DNA of 5,385 bases from an uncultured Oscillospiraceae bacterium (GCA_934446565.1 CAKSEO010000073.1:1-5385); one strand, 5' to 3'. Shown: positions 1 through 5,330, numbered from the stretch's first letter. Numbers and translations are program-made. Notes: generated by a model not told the origin, from the letters alone.

Positions 1-1208
1 TCGATAACGTTCTCAAGCTCCTCGCCGAGGAAGATGGAGATGATTGCAGGAGGTGCCTCGTTAGCGCCAAGTCTGTGATCGTTGCCGGCGGAAGCTACAG
101 CGAGTCTGAGCAGGTCGGAATACTCGTCAACAGCCTTGATGATCGCTACCAGGAATGTCAGGAACTGCGCGTTCTCCATCGGGCTCTTGCCGGGGTCGAG
201 CAGGTTCTGACCGTCGTCGGTGGACAGCGACCAGTTGTCGTGCTTACCGGAACCGTTGATACCAGCGAAAGGCTTCTCGTGCAGCAGGCAAACCAGTCCG
301 TGCTCGAGCGCGATCTTCTTCATCAGCTCCATTGTGAGCTGGTTCTGGTCAGTAGCCAGGTTAGCCGGAGCGAAGATAGGAGCGTTCTCGTGCTGTGCCG
401 GAGCGACCTCGTTGTGCTTGGTCTTGGAGGTGATGCCGAGCTTCCACATGTGCTCGTCAAGGTCCTTCATGTAGCTTGCTACGCGGTCCTTGATGGTTCC
501 GAAATAGTGGTCGTCAAGTTCCTGACCCTTGGGAGCGGGAGCGCCGAACAGCGTTCTTCCGGTGAAGATCAGGTCCTTTCTCTTATCGTAGGTAGCCTTG
601 TTTACCAGGAAGTACTCCTGCTCGGCACCTACTGTTGCAACTACTCTCTTTGTGGTGGTGTTGCCGAAAAGTCTAAGAATTCTCAGTGCTGCGTCGGAAA
701 CTACGTCCATGGAGCGGAGCAGCGGAGTTTTCTTGTCCAGTGCCTCGCCGGAGTAGGAATAGAATGCGGTCGGGATATACAGGGAGCCGCCCTTTACGAA
801 TGCATAGGAGGTAGGATCCCATGCGGTGTAGCCTCTTGCCTCGAATGTAGCTCTGATACCGCCGGACGGGAAGCTAGACGCGTCAGGCTCGCCCTTGATG
901 AGCTCCTTGCCGGAGAACTCCATGATGACTGTGCCGTCGCCCATCGGGGAGATGAAGCTGTCGTGCTTCTCAGCGGTGATACCGGTCATCGGCTGGAACC
1001 AGTGGGTGTAATGTGTTGCGCCCTTTTCAATTGCCCAGTCCTTCATTGCGCTTGCAACTACGTCGGCAATGCTGCTGTCGAGTTCCTTGCCCTCTGCGAT
1101 GGTCTTTTTCAGAGCCTTGAACACGTTCTTCGGAAGCCTCTGCTTCATCGTTTCCTCATTGAAAACGTCGATACCGAACTGCTCAACTACGTTAAAATGT
1201 TCTGCCAT
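1..1208 (-). CDS. glnN: Type III glutamine synthetase, N-terminal 402 residues (3' end beyond window)
   Basis: This is ATP-dependent glutamine synthetase of the GSIII class, which makes glutamine from glutamate and ammonium in the cytoplasm. Only 402 codons are visible; family members are about 700 residues, so the C-terminal part lies left of the window. Visible GSIII landmarks are [20 protein letters not shown] (113-132), the metal-ligand motif GAEQEYF (194-200), [19 protein letters not shown] (265-283), the nucleotide/glutamate-site segment [16 protein letters not shown] (312-327) and [14 protein letters not shown] (376-389). The class I/II spacing of these motifs is absent, which separates it from glnA. 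The start is the ATG at 1206-1208, with AAGGAGG at 1218-1224, 9 nt upstream. A sigma-A promoter and a strong leader hairpin precede it, so it is probably transcribed alone and regulated in the leader. No frameshift or lost catalytic residue is seen. A long open frame on the opposite strand (75-1226) is a coding shadow. Confidence 0.97.
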   Translation of the reverse strand, partial: MAEHFNVVEQFGIDVFNEETMKQRLPKNVFKALKKTIAEGKELDSSIADVVASAMKDWAIEKGATHYTHWFQPMTGITAEKHDSFISPMGDGTVIMEFSGKELIKGEPDASSFPSGGIRATFEARGYTAWDPTSYAFVKGGSLYIPTAFYSYSGEALDKKTPLLRSMDVVSDAALRILRLFGNTTTKRVVATVGAEQEYFLVNKATYDKRKDLIFTGRTLFGAPAPKGQELDDHYFGTIKDRVASYMKDLDEHMWKLGITSKTKHNEVAPAQHENAPIFAPANLATDQNQLTMELMKKIALEHGLVCLLHEKPFAGINGSGKHDNWSLSTDDGQNLLDPGKSPMENAQFLTFLVAIIKAVDEYSDLLRLAVASAGNDHRLGANEAPPAIISIFLGEELENVI

Positions 1209-1244
1209 GTCCCTTTTCCTCCTTAGAGTTATGTTTAGGTCTTT

Positions 1245-1305
1245 GAAACAAAAATGGCGCTTCAGACAGGGGCAACGACCCCGTACTCTGAAACGCCTTT
1301 GTTTC
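1245..1305 (-). terminator. Terminator-like hairpin (attenuator candidate) in the glnN leader
   Basis: On the minus strand GGCGTTTCAGA (1287-1297) pairs with TCTGAAGCGCC (1256-1266) through 11 bp including one G-U. An inner GGGG/CCCC stem (1279-1282 with 1269-1272) closes a six-base loop. A run of five T follows (1250-1254). The stem can extend outward, with GAAACAAA (1298-1305) pairing TTTGTTTC (1245-1252) past a small bulge. It lies after the predicted start and before the glnN ribosome site, so it would stop transcription from the glnN promoter, or read-through from the upstream operon, unless it is disrupted. A competing hairpin GAAAC-AAAGGC-GTTTC (1290-1305) uses the same left arm. An alternative role is a 5' mRNA-stabilising structure. 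Confidence 0.65.
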
Positions 1306-1319
1306 TTGATTACACTTAT

Positions 1320-1348
1320 ATTTTAGCCGAAATATGCGATTTTGTCAA
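1320..1348 (-). promoter_or_regulatory. Sigma-A promoter of glnN
   Basis: On the minus strand there is a perfect -35 TTGACA (1343-1348), a 17-bp spacer, and -10 TAAAAT (1320-1325, one mismatch to consensus). The predicted transcription start is near 1313, giving a leader of about 105 nt before the glnN ATG. The -35 box sits at the centre of a 25-bp dyad (1332-1356; arms of 10 with one mismatch, 5-nt centre), a possible operator. Confidence 0.8.
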
Positions 1349-1532
1349 TCACATATATGCACAAATAGTTTTATATTCATGCATAGCTTATTAGTGCATA
1401 TTGCACAATCCGACAGATTTCAGCTGAATTCAAAGTCTTATAGCCTTTCATCAGTCGCCCGGATTTGCAGGATTTCCCGCTTGCATCTATGCATTTCTGC
1501 AAGCTACGAAGCTAGAAGTTGCATTTCGCTGA

Positions 1533-2327
1533 TCAGGTTATGTTCTCGAGGGACTTTTCCAGGAACGATACGGTCTTTTCGCTCTTGGGGCTGCCGAATA
1601 CCTCCTCCGGAGTGCCGTACTCCTCGATAACGCCGTCAGCCATGAATATCACCTTATCGGCGGCGCTCCTTGCGAAGCCCATTTCGTGAGTTACCAGTAT
1701 CATCGTGCGTCCCGCGTCCTTCAGCTCGCGGATAACGCGCAGCACCTCGCCGGTCAGCTCCGGGTCGAGCGCCGACGTAGGCTCGTCGAAGCACAGTATG
1801 ACGGGCTCCATCGCAAGCGCCCTCGCGATCGCAACTCGCTGCTGCTGACCGCCGGAAAGCTCGCAGGGGTAATTCATCAGCTTCTCGGACAGCCCCACGG
1901 ACGCCAGTATCGTCCGGGCATTATCCTCTATTTCGCTCTTTATGCGCGCCTTGTCCGCGCGGGACAGCTTTTCCGTACTCTGGTTTATCCGCATGAGCTC
2001 CGGAGCAAGGCAAACGTTGCGCAGCACGGTGTACTGCGGGAACAGGTTGAACGACTGGAACACCAGTCCGAAATTCAGCCGCTTTTCGCGTATCTCCCGG
2101 TCGGTGTACTTCCCCTCCGCGTTGTATATCTCCTCGCCGTTCAGGACGATACGTCCGGAATCCGGGCTCTCCAGGAAGTTCAGGCAGCGCAGCAGCGTAG
2201 TCTTTCCGCTGCCGGAGGAGCCGATTATCGCCAGCACCTCGCCCTTTTCCATCGTGAAATCTATACCCTTGAGCACCTCGGTCCTGCCGAAGCGCTTGAA
2301 TATGCCGTTGACCTCTAATAATGCCAT
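1533..2327 (-). CDS. Polar amino acid ABC transporter, ATP-binding protein (GlnQ/HisP type)
   Basis: This 264-residue cytoplasmic ATPase powers the importer encoded with it; as a dimer it hydrolyses ATP to drive the permease. All nucleotide-binding elements are intact: Walker A GSSGSGKTT (36-44), Q-loop Q91, signature LSGGQQQR (157-164), Walker B ILCFDEP (177-183) with catalytic E182, D-loop SALD (185-188) and switch His214 in LVTHEMGFAR. The RCLNFLE stretch after Walker A and the overall length are typical of the polar amino acid uptake (PAAT) family. The start is the ATG at 2325-2327 with GGAGG at 2335-2339, 7 nt upstream. It follows the permease gene after 15 nt and is almost certainly co-transcribed with it. 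The substrate cannot be told from the ATPase; glutamine, another polar amino acid or cystine are all possible. A glnQ label would be a guess, so no symbol is given. Confidence 0.96.
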   Translation of the reverse strand: MALLEVNGIFKRFGRTEVLKGIDFTMEKGEVLAIIGSSGSGKTTLLRCLNFLESPDSGRIVLNGEEIYNAEGKYTDREIREKRLNFGLVFQSFNLFPQYTVLRNVCLAPELMRINQSTEKLSRADKARIKSEIEDNARTILASVGLSEKLMNYPCELSGGQQQRVAIARALAMEPVILCFDEPTSALDPELTGEVLRVIRELKDAGRTMILVTHEMGFARSAADKVIFMADGVIEEYGTPEEVFGSPKSEKTVSFLEKSLENIT

Positions 2328-2342
2328 TTTCGCACCTCCCGA

Positions 2343-2990
2343 TCAGCCCTGGTAGTAGTTCAGCTTCTTCTCGGCGTAGTTCAGCAGCAGCGTCACGATG
2401 CCGGTAAACAGCAGGTAGAACGCGCCGACGTAGAACAGCGGCCAGATGAGGGACTTCAGGGAAACGATGGTCTCAGCAGCCTTGACGAGCTCCACGACCG
2501 CGATAACGCGCGCAAGGGAGGTATCCTTGACGAGCGTGATTATCTCGTTGCCCATCGGGGGAACTATGCGCTTGATGACCTGGAACAGCACTACCTTGAA
2601 GAATATCTGCGCCTTAGTCATGCCGAGCACCTGCCCCGCCTCGTACTGCCCCTTGGGAATGCTCTCGATACCGCCGCGGTAGATCTCCGAGAAATAGCAG
2701 GCGTAGTTGATGATGAACGCCAGTATGACCGCCATGAGTCTGTCGAACCTTAGCGACAGCCCCATCAGTCCCGGTCCGTAGAACACCAGGATTATCTGGA
2801 GCATAAGCGGAGTTCCGCGGATTATCCAGACGAAAATCTTGAAAATCCACTTCACCGGAGGTATCTTCGACATTGAGCCAAGAGTGATCAGCAGTCCAAG
2901 CGGGATAGCGCCCACCAGCGTCACGCCGAAAATAAGCAGCGTGGTGAGGAATCCGTTCGCAAGCTGCGCGGTAACTTCAAGAAATGACAT
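2343..2990 (-). CDS. Polar amino acid ABC transporter, permease protein (HisM/GlnP type)
   Basis: This 215-residue integral membrane protein forms the translocation path of the importer. Hydrophobic stretches lie at about 14-36, 50-71, 84-104, 145-168 and 183-205, giving about five membrane segments, as usual for the family. Family motifs are RGTPLMLQI (58-66) and the cytoplasmic EAA loop beginning YEAGQVLGMTKAQIFFK (116-132), which docks to the ATPase. PPMGNEIITLVKDTSL (144-159) is also characteristic. The start is the ATG at 2988-2990 with GAGGT at 2997-3001, 6 nt upstream. Only one permease gene is present, so the channel is probably a homodimer. It sits 72 nt downstream of the binding-protein gene, with a terminator-like hairpin in that gap, and 15 nt upstream of the ATPase gene. 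No defect is seen. Confidence 0.96.
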   Translation of the reverse strand: MSFLEVTAQLANGFLTTLLIFGVTLVGAIPLGLLITLGSMSKIPPVKWIFKIFVWIIRGTPLMLQIILVFYGPGLMGLSLRFDRLMAVILAFIINYACYFSEIYRGGIESIPKGQYEAGQVLGMTKAQIFFKVVLFQVIKRIVPPMGNEIITLVKDTSLARVIAVVELVKAAETIVSLKSLIWPLFYVGAFYLLFTGIVTLLLNYAEKKLNYYQG

Positions 2991-3012
2991 TTTTTGACCT
3001 CGTTCTCTTAAT

Positions 3013-3042
3013 AAAAAGCAAGGTGGGGCTTAGCGTCCCACC
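3013..3042 (-). terminator. Intra-operon terminator between binding protein and permease genes
   Basis: On the minus strand GGTGGG (3037-3042) pairs with CCCACC (3022-3027). The 9-base loop can form an extra GC/GC pair. TTGC and then TTTTT (3013-3017) follow. It starts about 20 nt after the binding-protein stop codon. A partial terminator or 3'-end stabiliser here is a common way to obtain more binding protein than membrane and ATPase subunits from one promoter. No separate promoter for the permease was found in the gap. Confidence 0.7.
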
Positions 3043-3062
3043 CCGCATATTTGCTCGGATTA

Positions 3063-3956
3063 TCAGTTATCGAAAGCGTAAACGTCAGCCAGGCCGTACT
3101 TCTCGGCAAGCGCCTTGAGAGTGCCGTCGGCAACCAGCTCGTCGATCGCGCCGTTTACCTTGTCGATGGTCTCGGTGTCGCCCTTTCTCATGCCGATAGC
3201 GTACTCCTCGGGAGCAAGCTCAACGCCCTCGACGATCATCAGGTCGTCGTAGTCGGTGCCTTCGCCGATGGAAGCCTTAGCCATTACATAGTCAAGAACG
3301 CCCAGCTCAACTGTGCCAGCCTTGACCTCGAGCAGAACGTCCTTCTGCGCGGAAGCGCCAACGAACTCGTTCTGGGAAAGAACAGAGCTTGTCTCGATAG
3401 CGGTCTGACCTGCGGAACCGCTCTCTGCTGCGCAGGAAGCGCCAGCCATGGAAGCCTCGTCGGTGTACTTATCCTTGTTGTCAGCCTTGATAACTACGAC
3501 CTGCTTGTTTCTTACATAGGACTTGGAGAAGCCCATGTTCTCCTTGCGCTCCTCGGTAACGGTCAGACCGTTCCAGATAGCGTCGATGGTCTTTGCGTTC
3601 AGCTCGATCTCCTTCTTGTCCCACTCGATCTCCTGGAACTTGGCCTCAACGCCGAGCTTCTCGCAGACTGCCTTTGTGAACTCGGTCTCAAAGCCGGTCA
3701 GCTCGCCGTTCTCATCGTAGTAGTTCATCGGTTCGAACAGGGTGATGCCTGCAACGAAGTTGCCCTTGTCAGCAATGTACTGCCAGTCGCCGCCCTCGGA
3801 AGCTGTGCTGTCTGCGTTATCTGCCGCAGAGCTGTCAGCGTTGGAGCTGTCCGCATTGTCAGCCGCGGAGCTGGAATTGCCGCTGGAAGCGCAGGAGCAA
3901 AGTCCTACTGTCATAATTCCTGCAAGGAGCAGGGCTGCTATTCTCTTGATCTTCAT
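3063..3956 (-). CDS. Amino acid ABC transporter substrate-binding lipoprotein (SBP_bac_3 family)
   Basis: This extracellular, lipid-anchored binding protein captures a polar amino acid for the importer. I chose the ATG at 3954-3956 (297 residues) because AAGGA lies 8 nt upstream; an in-frame ATG at 3972-3974 has no ribosome site, and the SD falls inside its reading frame. The N-terminus is a lipoprotein signal: KIKR, a hydrophobic core, then LCSC with Cys22 as the likely lipidated residue. A low-complexity Ser/Ala/Asp/Asn linker (23-55) follows, containing SSAADNADS twice (29-37 and 42-50). The SBP_bac_3 domain (about 58-295) shows the ligand-site elements IDAIWNGLTVTEER (124-137), including R137, which by family analogy contacts the ligand carboxylate, and D222 in VLDYVMA, which by analogy contacts the amino group. 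The C-terminal LVADGTLKALAEKYG is typical. It is the first gene of the operon. The ligand is not predictable from sequence here; glutamine or cystine are candidates. Confidence 0.95.
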   Translation of the reverse strand: MKIKRIAALLLAGIMTVGLCSCASSGNSSSAADNADSSNADSSAADNADSTASEGGDWQYIADKGNFVAGITLFEPMNYYDENGELTGFETEFTKAVCEKLGVEAKFQEIEWDKKEIELNAKTIDAIWNGLTVTEERKENMGFSKSYVRNKQVVVIKADNKDKYTDEASMAGASCAAESGSAGQTAIETSSVLSQNEFVGASAQKDVLLEVKAGTVELGVLDYVMAKASIGEGTDYDDLMIVEGVELAPEEYAIGMRKGDTETIDKVNGAIDELVADGTLKALAEKYGLADVYAFDN

Positions 3957-3997
3957 AGTTGTGTTCCTTCCCATATGTAAATATCTGTAATGAATGC

Positions 3998-4010
3998 ACC
4001 GCTGCGCGGT
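3998..4010 (-). promoter_or_regulatory. Small hairpin in the ABC operon 5' leader
   Basis: ACCGC (3998-4002) and GCGGT (4006-4010) form a perfect 5-bp stem with a 3-nt loop, beginning a couple of bases after the predicted transcription start near 4012. It may protect the 5' end of the mRNA. No terminator or riboswitch-like structure is seen in the roughly 55-nt leader. Confidence 0.4.
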
Positions 4011-4018
4011 ACTTTAAT

Positions 4019-4047
4019 ATGATAGCACATTCAAGCGGTTTTGTCAA
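4019..4047 (-). promoter_or_regulatory. Sigma-A promoter of the amino acid ABC operon
   Basis: On the minus strand there is a perfect -35 TTGACA (4042-4047), a 17-bp spacer, and -10 TATCAT (4019-4024, one mismatch). The -35 lies inside a perfect inverted repeat CGGTT-TTGTC-AACCG (4036-4050), a possible operator. The string TTGACAAAACCGC matches the glnN promoter's TTGACAAAATCGC at 12 of 13 positions. Confidence 0.82.
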
Positions 4048-4060
4048 CCGTCCTGCGAGA

Positions 4061-4090
4061 AAATAATCCGCGTATACCGCCAGATTATTT
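4061..4090 (-). terminator. Probable terminator after the YitT-family gene
   Basis: On the minus strand AAATAATC (4083-4090) pairs perfectly with GATTATTT (4061-4068). An inner GCG/CGC stem closes a 5-nt loop. It begins 21 nt past the TAA stop, and only a short T-rich tail (TTATTTTCT) follows, so termination may be weak. The structure is nearly symmetric and sits just upstream of the ABC operon -35 box, which it would insulate from yitT read-through. Confidence 0.5.
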
Positions 4091-4111
4091 GTGATTTTGT
4101 ACAATCCTTGC

Positions 4112-4990
4112 TTATGTATCGTGGTTTGCGCTGAAAATATCCGCGACCTCATTGATGGTGATGTACGCGTAAGGGTCCACATCGTGGACTATCCCGCGCA
4201 TTTTCCCTATCTGGAAACGGTTCACGACGAAGTACAGCACAGTCCTCGGAGTGCCGGAGTAGCCGCCCTTTGCAGGTATCTCCGTGATACCGCAGCCGAA
4301 AGCGTCTCCCAGCGCCTTTCCGACTTCGTCAGGGAGCGTCGTGACGATGAGCGCGGCTTTCGAACGGCTGATGCCCTCGACGATGAAGTCGAGCGTTTTC
4401 AGCGCCGCGAAGTACGCGATGATGGAATACAGCGGCAATACCCAGCTTTCGAAGATGAAACCGCAGGCAATGTAAAGTATGACGTTGTAGATCATCACGA
4501 ACGTGCCGACCGTCATTCCGAGCTTTTTCGAGAAAATGACCGCAAGCACCTCGATACCGTCCATAGCGCCGCCGAAGCGCACCGCAAGACCGCTTCCCAC
4601 GCCGGAGATAACGCCGCCGAACAGCGAACACAGCACCAGGTCGTTTTCGGCAAGCGGCGAGGCGAGCGAAACGTCTATCGGCAGCACATCAGTGATGAGC
4701 CACGAAAAGAACGAGTAGCACGCCACTGAATAGCAGGCGTATATCGTGAACGCCAGCCCCTGCCGTTTTAGCCCGTACAGGAACAGCGGGAGGTTCAGCA
4801 CCAGCAGGAATATCGAAAGCGTGAGGTAATCCGGCGTGAGGTACCCAAGCAGCATGGAAGTGCCGGAAATACCGCTGTCATACAGATTCACCGGCATGAG
4901 AAATACCGTGATGCCGAACGCGTTGATGAATCCCGCGATGGTCAGCATGATAAAGTTCTTGTAGTTTAGCTTTTTCAGTTCGTTTTTCAT
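4112..4990 (-). CDS. YitT-family membrane protein with C-terminal DUF2179 domain
   Basis: This is a multi-pass inner membrane protein of the YitT family (DUF161-type membrane domain plus a small soluble DUF2179 domain); transport has been suggested for the family but no substrate is established. I place the start at the ATG at 4988-4990 (292 residues), with AAGGA 4 nt upstream and an N-terminus (Lys-rich, then hydrophobic) like that of relatives. An in-frame ATG at 5024-5026 would add 12 residues, but its AGGA is only two bases away and it sits in an inverted repeat. Hydrophobic segments lie at about 13-33, 54-73, 79-100, 118-137, 163-181 and 184-205. The family Gly-rich stretch appears as GGAMDGIEVLAVIFSKK (140-156). 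The C-terminal domain (about 225-287) has PRTVLYFVVNRFQIGKM and DVDPYAYITINEVADIF, typical of DUF2179. It has its own upstream region and a hairpin after its stop, so it is probably a single-gene unit. Confidence 0.9.
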   Translation of the reverse strand: MKNELKKLNYKNFIMLTIAGFINAFGITVFLMPVNLYDSGISGTSMLLGYLTPDYLTLSIFLLVLNLPLFLYGLKRQGLAFTIYACYSVACYSFFSWLITDVLPIDVSLASPLAENDLVLCSLFGGVISGVGSGLAVRFGGAMDGIEVLAVIFSKKLGMTVGTFVMIYNVILYIACGFIFESWVLPLYSIIAYFAALKTLDFIVEGISRSKAALIVTTLPDEVGKALGDAFGCGITEIPAKGGYSGTPRTVLYFVVNRFQIGKMRGIVHDVDPYAYITINEVADIFSANHDT

Positions 4991-5000
4991 GTTGTCCTTG

Positions 5001-5027
5001 TATGATATAGTTAAGCCCCATATCATA
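5001..5027 (-). promoter_or_regulatory. Perfect 8-bp inverted repeat upstream of yitT (operator or leader hairpin)
   Basis: TATGATAT (5001-5008) and ATATCATA (5020-5027) are perfect inverted copies separated by 11 bases. The repeat ends one base from the AAGGA ribosome site of the YitT gene. The only -10-like hexamer nearby on the minus strand, TATGAT (5022-5027), lies within its upstream arm, but no good -35 was found. It could be a repressor site over the promoter or an RNA hairpin masking the ribosome site. Confidence 0.5.
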
Positions 5028-5064
5028 TCCTTTCATAAGATTTACGCTCATCTCCGAAGCAAGG

Positions 5065-5115
5065 GAAAATTTGAACAGTGGAGCGAGCGTAGCGAGAGGA
5101 ACTGTTCAAATTTTC
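5065..5115. repeat. Long palindromic repeat with 15-bp perfect arms
   Basis: GAAAATTTGAACAGT (5065-5079) and its exact reverse complement (5101-5115) flank a 21-base centre. The centre contains AGCGAG twice (AGCGAG-CGT-AGCGAG). No gene overlaps it, and it lies between divergent genes where a terminator is not expected, so a dispersed palindromic (REP- or MITE-like) element is more likely. Only one copy is in the window, so dispersal is inferred. Confidence 0.7.
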
Positions 5116-5132
5116 GGCGAACCGCGCCGAAA
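5112..5132. repeat. Second hairpin adjoining the palindromic repeat
   Basis: TTTCGGCG (5112-5119) pairs perfectly with CGCCGAAA (5125-5132) around a 5-base loop. It shares four bases with the right arm of the larger palindrome, so the two structures compete. It is followed immediately by AT-rich sequence containing TATAAT, where I suspect the left end of the IS110 element begins. Confidence 0.6.
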
Positions 5133-5137
5133 TGTTA

Positions 5138-5143
5138 TATAAT
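5138..5143 (+). promoter_or_regulatory. Perfect -10 box TATAAT without a matching -35
   Basis: TATAAT lies about 190 bases upstream of the IS110 transposase start on its strand. The correctly spaced upstream position (5115-5120) bears no resemblance to TTGACA. In IS110-group elements a full promoter is known to form when the right and left ends join in the excised circle; a lone -10 near the left edge fits that arrangement. It could also be a chance match in AT-rich DNA. Confidence 0.4.
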
Positions 5144-5149
5144 AAGCTT

Positions 5150-5317
5150 GAACACCGTGGACTTTTTATTTTGTCCTGCCGCATGACGGTTTTTAGGAGT
5201 TTATTGCCACGATTTTATTCAAGATGTTTATAGCTGGATAAAGCCCGTTCAGGTGACTTTTCATTTCACGCAAGGATACGCGGATAAAATCAGGTGGACA
5301 AGCGGTGCTACTTTTTT
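5150..5317 (+). ncRNA. Candidate IS110 bridge RNA in the element's left end
   Basis: This non-coding stretch lies between the TATAAT and the transposase. If transcription starts about 7 nt after the -10 and ends in the T6 run at 5312-5317, the RNA is about 168 nt, close to the 177 nt I recall for the IS621 bridge RNA. Visible folds: a 5' stem with ACCGTGGAC (5154-5162) pairing GTCC (5173-5176) and ACGGT (5186-5190) around a bulge; then a long stem with TTGCCAC plus GATTTTATTC (5204-5220) pairing GGATAAAATC (5282-5291), GTGG (5294-5297) and CAA (5299-5301), 17 bp with small bulges. This encloses a 61-nt region holding a minor GTGA/TCAC hairpin (5253-5269). Known: IS110-group bridge RNAs come from this position and guide target and donor recognition. 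Inferred: that this sequence is one; guide loops are not assigned with confidence. Confidence 0.5.
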
Positions 5318-5330
5318 CGAGGTGATCACT

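Larger units (their letters stand above)
1209..1532. other. Intergenic region between glnN and the ABC ATPase gene
   Basis: These 324 bases contain no credible gene. The part nearest glnN carries its ribosome site, attenuator hairpin and promoter (described separately). Further out are two GTGCA-containing dyads: a perfect 13-base one (1394-1406; 5-bp arms, 3-nt centre) and a poorer one (1350-1364), with centres 44 bp apart and the nearer one just upstream of the glnN -35 box. A small hairpin at 1467-1480 (GCGGGA with TCCTGC, one G-U) has no T run after it. I see no convincing intrinsic terminator for the ABC operon, which ends at 1533, so its transcripts may run into the glnN leader hairpin. 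Confidence 0.6.
5027..5330. other. Gene-free region between yitT and the IS110 transposase
   Basis: These 304 bases hold no credible protein gene on either strand. From left to right they contain the far edge of the yitT upstream region (no confident promoter), the long palindrome, the second hairpin, the TATAAT and the candidate bridge RNA, each described separately. Confidence 0.65.

Noticed and set aside
75..1226. Long open frame on the plus strand opposite glnN
   Set aside because: It is antisense to a fully conserved glutamine synthetase, has no family resemblance, and is explained by the codon bias of the real gene.
1467..1480. Hairpin GCGGGA/TCCTGC as terminator of the ABC operon
   Set aside because: The stem is short with a tight loop and is not followed by a T run, so it was not called a terminator.
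1209..1532. Classical GlnR/TnrA box (TGTNA-N7-TNACA) upstream of glnN
   Set aside because: No sequence in the region fits the consensus; the nearby dyads use different half-sites.
1334..1630. 98-codon plus-strand frame covering the glnN/ATPase intergenic region
   Set aside because: It has no ribosome site, starts inside the glnN promoter, and runs antisense into the conserved end of the ATPase gene.
1686..2318. Plus-strand open frame opposite the ABC ATPase gene
   Set aside because: It is a coding shadow of the GlnQ-type gene, with all ATPase motifs intact on the minus strand.
3972..3974. Upstream ATG as the start of the binding protein
   Set aside because: It lacks a ribosome site, while the AAGGA 8 nt before the ATG at 3956 lies within that extension, and the shorter form gives a standard lipoprotein signal.
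3051..3980. Long plus-strand open frame opposite the binding-protein gene
   Set aside because: It is a coding shadow of the SBP_bac_3 gene, with no ribosome site and no recognisable domain.
5065..5115. Single CRISPR repeat or bidirectional terminator
   Set aside because: There is no second copy or spacer periodicity, and the position between divergently oriented genes does not call for a terminator; a palindromic repeat fits better.
4989..5186. 65-codon plus-strand frame through the yitT upstream region and palindrome
   Set aside because: It spans inverted repeats and the suspected IS edge, has no ribosome site and no recognisable composition.
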